Positions 17,150-24,006 of a stretch of 64,000 nt of DNA are shown in pieces. The stretch covers positions 1 to 64,000 of the forward strand of contig JAKSIF010000003.1 in NCBI GenBank assembly GCA_024398965.1, in the 5' to 3' direction. Both the position numbers and the translations under genes were made by a program. The notes below the pieces were generated by a model. It was not told where the DNA came from. It saw nothing but the letters and a program-made list of their open reading frames with translations, and searched no databases. How positions within the stretch are numbered: the first letter of the stretch is position 1; the number at the start of each line of letters is the position of its first letter. Source of the DNA: Fibrobacter sp. Lineage in GTDB: Bacteria > Fibrobacterota > Fibrobacteria > Fibrobacterales > Fibrobacteraceae.

Positions 17150-18157
17150 ATGTCCCTTAAATTGATTTCTCGTGGTGTTGCCGCTATGCTGCTCACTGCA
17201 GGTATTGCTTCTGCACAGTTGATGAATTCCAAGAGCCTGGATGTTATCCGCGTCGAAAAGGTCGGCATTTCTGCTGGCAAGATCGATAGCTTGGCCAAGA
17301 TGCTTGGCGAACAGCAGCTCCGCGGCAAGAAGATTGACGACCAGACCATGACTCAGCTTCGCTATGCAGTTATCGACAACCTGGTTGGTCAGGAACTTAT
17401 CAAGCTCGAAGCCAAGAAACAGGGTATCAAGGTTCCCGCAGCTAAGGTTGACAGTGTGACCAAGCTTTTCAAGGCTCAGTTCGGTTCCGAAGAAAACTTC
17501 AAGAAGGAACTTAAGAAGTCCAATACTACTGAAGCCCAGTTCAAGGAAAAGATCGAAGATCAGTTGAAGAGCGAAATCATTCTCGAAAAGAAGGTTCCGT
17601 ATCCGCAGGATCCTACCGACAAGCAGAAGGAAGCATTCTGGGAACTTAACAAGTCCAAGGTCCAGGTTAACGACTCCATCAGCGGTGCCCGCATCGTTAT
17701 CTACACCAAGGGCAAGTCCGCACAGGAAATTTCCGACGCTAAGGACATGCTGAAGGGTCTTGCTGCCCAGGTTCGCTCCAAGAAGGCAACCTTCGCTCAG
17801 CTTGCTGCCATGTATAGCGACGACCAGACTGCCAAGAAGACTGGCGGTGTCATGTCCAAGTTCGTGCCTAAGTCCAAGACCGATGCTTTCGGCAAGGCTA
17901 TTGCAAAGATCAAGGTCGGCGAAATTACCGAAGTTTACCAGGATGCAGAAGGCGTTTGCATCTTTATGCTTACCGAACGTAACGATGGCAAGTACGAAAG
18001 CTACAAGCACCAGATCGACTACATCCTGCGTGTGCAGGCTGAACAGGATCGTCAGGCTCAGCTGAAGGCTTATCTGGATGGCCTTGGAAAGACCTACAAG
18101 GTTCAGTACCTTGATTCCAAGTACACTCCGCCTCAGGCAATCGGTTCTGCAAAGTAA
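17150..18157 (+). CDS. Periplasmic SurA/PpiC-type peptidyl-prolyl isomerase
   Basis: 335 residues with a signal peptide cut near ASA-Q (residues 1-22). Residues ~35-150 form a SurA-N-like helical chaperone region rich in Lys and Glu. Residues ~180-285 match a parvulin (PpiC) domain, with KATFAQLAAMYSDD and a TGGVMSKFVP segment. It would assist outer-membrane or secreted protein folding in the periplasm, consistent with the many barrel proteins nearby. AAGGA precedes the ATG; TATATT at 17112-17117 is the likely -10. Confidence 0.85.
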   Translation: MSLKLISRGVAAMLLTAGIASAQLMNSKSLDVIRVEKVGISAGKIDSLAKMLGEQQLRGKKIDDQTMTQLRYAVIDNLVGQELIKLEAKKQGIKVPAAKVDSVTKLFKAQFGSEENFKKELKKSNTTEAQFKEKIEDQLKSEIILEKKVPYPQDPTDKQKEAFWELNKSKVQVNDSISGARIVIYTKGKSAQEISDAKDMLKGLAAQVRSKKATFAQLAAMYSDDQTAKKTGGVMSKFVPKSKTDAFGKAIAKIKVGEITEVYQDAEGVCIFMLTERNDGKYESYKHQIDYILRVQAEQDRQAQLKAYLDGLGKTYKVQYLDSKYTPPQAIGSAK

Positions 18158-18175
18158 TTCGCATACATTTATGAA

Positions 18176-18210
18176 AAGGCAGCGGCGAATATAAGCCGTT
18201 GCTTTTTTTA
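18176..18210 (+). terminator. Terminator between ppiC-like gene and prfB
   Basis: GCAGCGGC/GCCGTTGC stem with a GAATATAA loop followed by a T-run. It ends only 13 bp before the prfB ATG. Confidence 0.85.
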
Positions 18211-18222
18211 TAGGAGATTTTA

Positions 18223-19333
18223 ATGGCATTTCAGACTACACATACCGGGCTTATTGACTTGCGCGCACGCGTAGATAAGCTCTGGGGGTATCTTTGACTT
18301 AGAGGCCAAGACAGAAGAACTGTACGTGTTGGAAAAGGATTCCAACGACCCTAACCTGTGGAATGACCAGGAGAAGGCTCAGGCCATGATGAAGAAGATC
18401 GGCAACTTGCGCGATCTCCTGAACAAGTGGAATGAAGTTTCTACTGCCTGCAATGACCTGGCGGAACTTTACGAAATGAGCAAGGACGAGGAGTCCGAAG
18501 ACTTGACCAAGTCCATCGAGTCTGACATTGCCGACCTTAAGGCAAAAATCGAGGAAATGGAATTCAAGAAGATGCTTAATGGCCCCGATGACGCCTGCGC
18601 ATGCTTGCTTTCCATTCACCCGGGTGCTGGCGGTACCGAGTCCCAGGACTGGGCCCTTATGCTGTTCCGCATGTATACCCACTTCTTTGAACGGGAAAAG
18701 ATGGACTTTAAGGTGGTGGACTTCCAGGAAGCGGAAGATGCAGGCCTCAAGAGCGCTACCATTGAAGTGACCTGTGAAAATGCCTACGGTCTGCTTCGTT
18801 CCGAGATTGGTGTGCATCGTCTGGTGCGTATCAGCCCCTTTGATGCAAACGCCCGCCGTCATACAAGCTTTACCGCAGTGTATCTTTACCCGGAACACGA
18901 AGACGTGGAGTTCGACCTGGATATGGCTGATGTCCGTGTGGATACCTACCGCAGTAGCGGCGCCGGTGGTCAGTACATCAACAAGACGGACTCCGCCGTA
19001 CGTATGACTCACTTGCCCACAGGCATTATGGCAAGCTGCCAGACGGAACGTTCCCAGATCCAGAACCGTGAAACCTGTTACAAGATGCTTAAGACCATGG
19101 TGGCCGAACATTACCGCCTGGAAGAAGAAGCCAAGCGTGATGCACGTATGGCCGAAAAGAAGAAGGTGGAATGGGGTAGCCAGATCCGCAGCTACGTGCT
19201 GCAGCCTTACCAGATGGTGAAGGACTTGCGTACTGGTGTGGAAACATCAGACACTGCAGGCGTGCTGGACGGAAAGATTAAGCCGTTCATTAACGCTTAC
19301 TTGCTTAGCACCAGCGAAACCCAGCAAGGTTAA
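18223..19333 (+). CDS. prfB: Peptide chain release factor 2, with programmed +1 frameshift
   Basis: RF2 terminates translation at UGA and UAA. Frame 0 starts at the ATG at 18223 (AGGAG six bases upstream) and runs 24 codons to an in-frame TGA at 18295-18297. The classic shift site GGGGGTATCTTTGAC lies here; skipping T18295 joins codons to 18296-19333, giving ~369 residues. The internal Shine-Dalgarno-like GGGGG and the CTT-TGA slip are canonical. The SPF motif (RISPFDANARRHTSF) that defines RF2 specificity and the GGQ hydrolysis motif (residues ~248-250) are present. RF2 level is autoregulated: low RF2 favours the shift. Annotators starting at the first ATG after the shift (18326) would lose ~34 residues. 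Confidence 0.97.
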
Positions 19334-19368
19334 AGCTATCGCGGAACCAAGATCGAGTCCATTTAAAT

Positions 19369-19408
19369 AAAGGTCTTCGGCGTTACAGCTGAAGACCTTT
19401 ACTTTTTT
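19369..19408. terminator. Terminator after prfB, usable from both sides
   Basis: AAAGGTCTTC/GAAGACCTTT arms enclose GGCGTTACAGCT. A T-run follows on the plus side and an A-rich run precedes the left arm. Confidence 0.8.
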
Positions 19409-19661
19409 AGGATTTTTTAAACTTTGCTTTCAGTCGTTTGACGCCTTCAACACCAAGGATGGTGAGGCCGCCGTATTGGAATGTCTTTGCCAATCCAAAG
19501 AATATGACCCACAGAACACCTTTTGTTGCTGCGTCGATGTCCAGGGCCATCTGTGCGAAGGATATGATGTAGCAGGGAATGCAGAGTAGCAGTACGATAA
19601 CGCCTGTCCTAAAGGATAGCTTGGCCAGTTGGGTCTTGATCTTCTGAAGAAGTTTTTTCAC
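19407..19661 (-). CDS. Small two-helix membrane protein
   Basis: 84 residues from a GTG at 19661, chosen because AAGGAG lies eight bases upstream. The longer frame starting at 19745 overlaps the small gene at 19702-19872. A basic start (KKLLQKIKTQLAKLSFR) is followed by a hydrophobic segment (~residues 20-40), a short loop, and a second (~residues 46-68), with a Lys-rich tail. By the positive-inside rule both ends would be cytoplasmic. No family recognised. It follows the 56-residue Cys protein gene by 40 bp and is probably co-transcribed with it. Confidence 0.65.
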   Translation of the reverse strand: MKKLLQKIKTQLAKLSFRTGVIVLLLCIPCYIISFAQMALDIDAATKGVLWVIFFGLAKTFQYGGLTILGVEGVKRLKAKFKKS

Positions 19662-19701
19662 TGGCGGGGCTCCTTGGATTATTGGGTCTCGCGGCGGTTG
19701 A

Positions 19702-19872
19702 TTACTTAATATCGTACTTTGCGCAGATTTCTGCTCGTTCCTCATCGCTGAGGCTCTTTAGGTAAGCCTTGAAGCCGGGGCAGAACTTGGTATGAAAATG
19801 CCAAAGACGTCCAATGATGGACTTAGGATTCTTGTCGTACTGGGCGCGGATTTTGCAGTTTGCACATGCCAT
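19702..19872 (-). CDS. 56-residue conserved-looking CxxC small protein
   Basis: Translates from the ATG at 19870-19872 to TAA at 19702-19704. It begins MACANCKIRAQYDKNPKS with a C-x-x-C, then GRLWHFHTKFCPGFKAYLKS with two His and another Cys, and ends in a charged helix (LSDEERAEICAKYDIK). The spacing of Cys and His suggests a small metal- or zinc-binding fold. To my recollection similar ~55-residue proteins occur in other anaerobes, but I cannot check. Upstream, GAGAGCG lies just before the ATG. Length would exclude it from many gene calls. Confidence 0.7.
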   Translation of the reverse strand: MACANCKIRAQYDKNPKSIIGRLWHFHTKFCPGFKAYLKSLSDEERAEICAKYDIK

Positions 19873-19927
19873 AGGTCGCTCTCTTTTCGATGGGGATCAC
19901 GGTTCTTTCTTGTTTAGAACAAAATAA

Positions 19928-19962
19928 AAAAAAGAAAGGTTCCCGCGAGGGAACCTCTCTTT
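19928..19962 (-). terminator. pfp terminator
   Basis: On the minus strand GAGGTTCCC-TCGC-GGGAACCTTTC is followed by eight T and an AT-rich tract. Confidence 0.85.
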
Positions 19963-20007
19963 AAGTTTGCACTGGTCACGACGAATTTAATCGGCTATGA
20001 CCCAAAT

Positions 20008-20032
20008 GTCATTCCCGGCTTGACCGGGAATC
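20008..20032. repeat. Palindromic element (GTCATTCCCGG...CCGGGAATC)
   Basis: The ATTCCCGG/CCGGGAAT arms pair perfectly around CTTGA. It starts 5 bp beyond the pfp stop codon and shares the GTCAT start and GAATC end with the element at 5489. The ATTCCC(N)GGGAAT pattern is reminiscent of neisserial dRS3 repeats; no homology is claimed. Confidence 0.65.
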
Positions 20033-20037
20033 GGGCA

Positions 20038-21732
20038 TTACTTGCTCTTCTTAGCGGACTTCTTAGCAGCAGCAACCTTCATTGCGCCGCGTTCCAGCTT
20101 GATGGTGAAGTTGGTAACGTCGCAAACTTCGCTCGGACCCCAGTACTGGATCGGACCCGGATAGGTGTAGGATTCAGTCTTTGCCCATTCTTCGCGGTTA
20201 GCAGCAAAGAACTTGAACGGAGCACCGTCGAGAACGACGAGAGCCTTCTGGATAACCGGCTTGTCTGCACCGTGACGGCGTTCCATGTTCATCATCATGG
20301 TGATAGGAATGCCACCAGCGGTCCACTTTTCGATACCCTTGGTCAGGTCGCGAACAGAGCTCATGTAGCCGTTCATCTTGTTGAAAGCGAGAACGGAAGC
20401 GGTGTAGCCCAGGCTGTAGCAGTAGTCAGCGTCGAAGTTGGACGGAGCTGCGCAACGACCTTCGTAACCGAAGAAGTGGTTGAGGGCGGAGAACTTGCCC
20501 TTGAAGTTCTTGCGGCTCTTGAGTTCGCTCTTCACCATGTCGATGATGAGCTTTTCAGTTTCGATGAGGGAAACCTGAACGTTGCCATGGCTGTCGCGGT
20601 CCAGCATGAGCTGAGCCTGAACGAATGCCGGGAGGGAAACGAGAACTTCTGCAGAAGCCTTGGAAACCCACTTGCAGAGCTTTTCAACCTTAGCAGCGGT
20701 GTCGAGGCCTTCAACTTCCTTTTCGTGGTGAGCGAGGGCTTCGGAGAGTTCGGAAATCAGAACGCCAACATCCGGGATGAATTCCAGGAGGCCTTCCGGA
20801 ATGAGAGCAACACCGAAGTTCTTGCCAGCAGCAGCACGTGCAGCAACGATGTCTGCAACATACTTGATGACCTGCTTGAGCTTCATCTTCTTGGCCTTGA
20901 CTTCTTCAGAGATCAAGCAGATGTTCGGATGGGTTTGGAGAGCAGCTTCCAATGCAATGTGAGAAGCGCTACGGCCCATGAGCTTGATGAAGTGCCAGTA
21001 CTTCTGAGCGGAGTTGGCATCGCGCATGATGTTGCCGATGAGTTCAGAGTAGGTCTTCACAGCGGTGTCGAAACCGAAGGAGGTTTCGATGTATTCGTTC
21101 TTCAAGTCGCCGTCGATGGTCTTGGGGCAGCCGCAAACAACGCAGGAAGCTCCGTTAGCCTGGAAGTATTCACCGAGAACAGCTGCGTTGGTGTTGGAGT
21201 CGTCACCGCCGATGATGACGATAGCGTCCAGCTTCTGAGCCTTGGCAACAGCCATGCACTTCTTGAACTGTTCTTCAGTTTCCAGTTTGGTACGGCCGGA
21301 CTGGATGATGTCGAAACCACCAGTGTTGCGGTAGGAGTCCATGATCTTTTCGTTGATCACGATGAACTTGCCGTTTTCGAGGCCAGACGGACCACCGAGG
21401 AAGCCCAGGAGCTTGGAGTTCTTGTTGATGGACTTGATACCGTCGAAGAGACCTGCGATAACGTTGTGGCCACCAGGTGCCTGACCGCCAGAAAGAACAA
21501 CGCCAACGTTCAAAGCCTTAGCAGCACCAGCTGCCTTGCCTGCCTTCAGCTGAATGTAGGGAGCACCGTAAGTGTTGGGGAACAGAGCCTTGATCTTCTT
21601 CTGATCAGAGACGGATTCGGTTGCCTTACCCTTGTTGAGTGCGACATTGAGAGCGCCCTTGCGGAGAGCGACGGGGAGTTTCGGCTGGTAGGCCTTGCGA
21701 GCCTTGCCGAGGACGGACAGATTGTCAGCCAT
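20038..21732 (-). CDS. pfp: Pyrophosphate-dependent 6-phosphofructokinase, long type
   Basis: 564 residues from the ATG at 21732 (AGGAAG upstream); the open frame continues further but without a start site and into the promoter. It interconverts fructose 6-phosphate and the 1,6-bisphosphate with PPi. Signatures: GVVLSGGQAPGG near residue 78, IIGGDDSNTN near 173 (the second Asp is the PPi-type residue), the catalytic PKTIDGD, and MGRSASH. Length matches the plant-like/clade-II enzymes. The C-terminus has a Lys/Ala-rich tail (KVAAAKKSAKKSK). Codon bias suggests high expression. PPi-linked glycolysis and the GH94 phosphorylase both save ATP. TATATT on the minus strand at 21798-21793 is the likely -10. 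Confidence 0.93.
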   Translation of the reverse strand: MADNLSVLGKARKAYQPKLPVALRKGALNVALNKGKATESVSDQKKIKALFPNTYGAPYIQLKAGKAAGAAKALNVGVVLSGGQAPGGHNVIAGLFDGIKSINKNSKLLGFLGGPSGLENGKFIVINEKIMDSYRNTGGFDIIQSGRTKLETEEQFKKCMAVAKAQKLDAIVIIGGDDSNTNAAVLGEYFQANGASCVVCGCPKTIDGDLKNEYIETSFGFDTAVKTYSELIGNIMRDANSAQKYWHFIKLMGRSASHIALEAALQTHPNICLISEEVKAKKMKLKQVIKYVADIVAARAAAGKNFGVALIPEGLLEFIPDVGVLISELSEALAHHEKEVEGLDTAAKVEKLCKWVSKASAEVLVSLPAFVQAQLMLDRDSHGNVQVSLIETEKLIIDMVKSELKSRKNFKGKFSALNHFFGYEGRCAAPSNFDADYCYSLGYTASVLAFNKMNGYMSSVRDLTKGIEKWTAGGIPITMMMNMERRHGADKPVIQKALVVLDGAPFKFFAANREEWAKTESYTYPGPIQYWGPSEVCDVTNFTIKLERGAMKVAAAKKSAKKSK

Positions 21733-21911
21733 TGTTTCTTCCTTTGGTTGAGAGTCCACAGGATGTGGACGGGTTAAAAAATCTACGAAGTAAATATAAC
21801 AAAATATTTCATTTATGAAATTCATGGCGATGAGGACGAATTCCCGAAATAAGTCGATTACAATTCGCCTTGTTATTTTTACATTACGGTGTGGTTGATT
21901 AGGAGAAATAT

Positions 21912-22988
21912 ATGCGTAAAGTAGTTCTTGCCCTCGGGGCTGTGGTTGCTGGTGGAATCCTTGGTGCATGTGGCGACAATGGCTCAAGCGTCAATGAAAA
22001 TTCAAAGACTGAATCTAGGGTAGATACCCTCTATGTCAGCAACTTGGATACCATTATCGCCATCGATACCATTCATTCCGTTGATACGGTTGTTCTAAAT
22101 AACGTGGACACCCTTGTTTTGGACCGCGTCGACACCCTGGTTCAGGTGGACACCACTATTCTTAACAATGTGGATACCCTGATTCAAAAGGACACGGTCT
22201 ATTCTGTGGATACTCTGGTCTTGAACAAAGTAGATACCTTGCTCATTACGGACACTCTTGTTGTGGAGGAACCCGCAGAACCTCCCTTCGGCTATGTTAC
22301 TGATCCACGTGATAAGAAAACTTACAGGACTGTAAAAATCGGTTCCCAGGAATGGATGGCCGAAAATTTGAACTACCGCTATATGGGTTCTACGGATACC
22401 GACGATTCCTTAAGCTTCTGTCTCTTTGCAGATGAAGAAAATTGCAATCTTTTTGGACGTCTGTATTTCTGGTCCGCCGCCATGGACTCTGCGGGCTCAT
22501 TCAGCCAGGATGCTGTGGGCTGCGGCAAGGGCGTGACTTGCGATCACAAAGATACAGTGCAGGGTATTTGCATGGAAGGCTGGCACCTGCCTAGTGTCGA
22601 TGAATGGCAACAGCTCATTGATTATGCTGGTGGCGAGAAGAAGGCTTATAGTCTTTTGGAATCCCAAGACGACTGGGGCAAACGCATCGAATTTTTCAGG
22701 GACGAAGAAACTCAATCCGCTACACAAAATGAATTTATCTATAGAGGGGTGGATGCTTATGGCTTCAATGTGAAACCTTACGTTAGCGGTTCCGATCCTG
22801 GTCCAAGCTATATTGAAATTTTCGAATCAGCCTTTTATTGTTCCTCTACGGAAGACGATGAAAATTACATGATGGGCGTGGAATTCGGTAGAGCCAGGCT
22901 TTCCGTCAACCCTTCCATGAAAAACAAGTTCCATATACCTATGATGGAGGCTGATCAGGGCTTTTCTGTTCGTTGCGTAAAGAATTGA
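21912..22988 (+). CDS. FISUMP-domain lipoprotein with VDTL-repeat linker
   Basis: 358 residues. A lipoprotein signal with lipobox LGAC puts the Cys near residue 20. Instead of a Ser-rich linker, residues ~37-118 hold about ten irregular repeats built on VDTLVL(N/D), spaced roughly eight residues. A FISUMP domain follows from ~residue 128: YRTVKIGSQEWMAENLNY, a C-rich middle (FCLFADEENC), CMEGWHLPSVDEW, and a final RCVKN. AGGAG precedes the ATG. Role unknown; the repeats may form a stiff stalk off the outer membrane. Confidence 0.88.
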   Translation: MRKVVLALGAVVAGGILGACGDNGSSVNENSKTESRVDTLYVSNLDTIIAIDTIHSVDTVVLNNVDTLVLDRVDTLVQVDTTILNNVDTLIQKDTVYSVDTLVLNKVDTLLITDTLVVEEPAEPPFGYVTDPRDKKTYRTVKIGSQEWMAENLNYRYMGSTDTDDSLSFCLFADEENCNLFGRLYFWSAAMDSAGSFSQDAVGCGKGVTCDHKDTVQGICMEGWHLPSVDEWQQLIDYAGGEKKAYSLLESQDDWGKRIEFFRDEETQSATQNEFIYRGVDAYGFNVKPYVSGSDPGPSYIEIFESAFYCSSTEDDENYMMGVEFGRARLSVNPSMKNKFHIPMMEADQGFSVRCVKN

Positions 22989-23069
22989 CCCTAGGCCTTG
23001 CCGCTTGTCATATTCCGACATTTAAGGAATTTCTATATTTGTCACCGGAACGTTTGAATACGGATTAAA

Positions 23070-23933
23070 ATGATGAACGAATTTGAAAAAGCCCTTAATA
23101 GCTTGCTGAACTTTGATGACTGTGATTCCAAGGCTGCGGAAAAGTACAATGCGCTTTTCAAGCAGATGGTGTCTGCTTCCATGCAAATCTGTGGCGAAAC
23201 AGATTACAGCGCCTTGGTAAAGCAGAAAATCGAAACTGCAGAAAAGAAGTATGGCAGCAAGGTCGAAGTGGAGGATGGGGAGACCGATCCCTACAAGTTG
23301 CTCCGCGATGTTGTACGTTTCGAGATGTCTCGCGAAGCCGTTTTGGCCAATATGGAGTACGAAATCTGCTGTACAGAGAGTAACTACAGTAACGCCATGG
23401 CCAAGTTCCGCAGCGAACTGGAAAAGATCGTGCCCCAGGGGCAGTTTGAAGTGGTGGAGTCCATGTCTCAGGCGCTCTATTCCGATTTCACCAACTTCTT
23501 TGTGAACATGACGCTTGACATGGTTGCTGATTCCAAGATTTACCAGATGAAGGAATTCCGTCCGCTGCAGCTGAATGCCATGGGCAAGGAAATCCGTACC
23601 TACGCCAATGTTATCAAGCAGCAGAACGAAAAGCCTCAGAAGTCAGAAACTGTTTCAAGCTGGTTCCGTACCTTGTTTGTGCTGCCGGCGTTCCTCTTCA
23701 AGAATCTTTACGCTGTAAACATGATTGGCATGTTCCAGGTGCCTCAGAAGCATGTGGACGATGCGGCCCACATGTTCAACATCTTTACCCGCACGAATGA
23801 AACCTTCATGGCGGGAGACGAGTACAAGATTCTGCTTTATTTCCTGGCTGAGATGGGGCTTAGCAGCTGCTTCACGGTTCGCCCTAAGAAAAAGTCGAGC
23901 AATGCAGACGCAAAGAAACCTTTGGTGAACTAA
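23070..23933 (+). CDS. Hypothetical protein, Fibrobacter-type
   Basis: 287 residues, no signal peptide. Mostly helical, acidic N-terminal half with Cys at residues 18, 41 and a CC pair near 100; from ~210 a hydrophobic FVLPAFLFKNLYAVNMIGMF stretch may be membrane-associated. The C-terminus is Lys-rich. No family recognised. Codon use resembles its neighbours. TATATT at 23035-23040 is the likely -10; the Shine-Dalgarno is weak. It is followed by a terminator shared with the convergent CotH gene. Confidence 0.75.
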   Translation: MMNEFEKALNSLLNFDDCDSKAAEKYNALFKQMVSASMQICGETDYSALVKQKIETAEKKYGSKVEVEDGETDPYKLLRDVVRFEMSREAVLANMEYEICCTESNYSNAMAKFRSELEKIVPQGQFEVVESMSQALYSDFTNFFVNMTLDMVADSKIYQMKEFRPLQLNAMGKEIRTYANVIKQQNEKPQKSETVSSWFRTLFVLPAFLFKNLYAVNMIGMFQVPQKHVDDAAHMFNIFTRTNETFMAGDEYKILLYFLAEMGLSSCFTVRPKKKSSNADAKKPLVN

Positions 23934-23950
23934 CAACCTCACGGAATGTT

Positions 23951-23986
23951 AAAAAGGCCCGGTCTCGTTTGAGGCCGGGTCTTTCA
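23951..23986. terminator. Bidirectional terminator
   Basis: AAAAGGCCCGGTCTCG/GAGGCCGGGTCTTT arms around a TTT loop, with A-run and T-run at either side, between two convergent genes. Confidence 0.85.
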
Positions 23987-24006
23987 CATAGGGAAAATTT
24001 CAAGGC

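Noticed and set aside
19661-19745. N-terminal extension of the two-helix membrane protein
   Set aside because: It overlaps the 56-residue small gene and lacks a ribosome site, whereas the GTG at 19661 has AAGGAG.
20020-21777. Long open frame antisense to pfp
   Set aside because: Same effect of codon bias; the pfp frame has all catalytic motifs.
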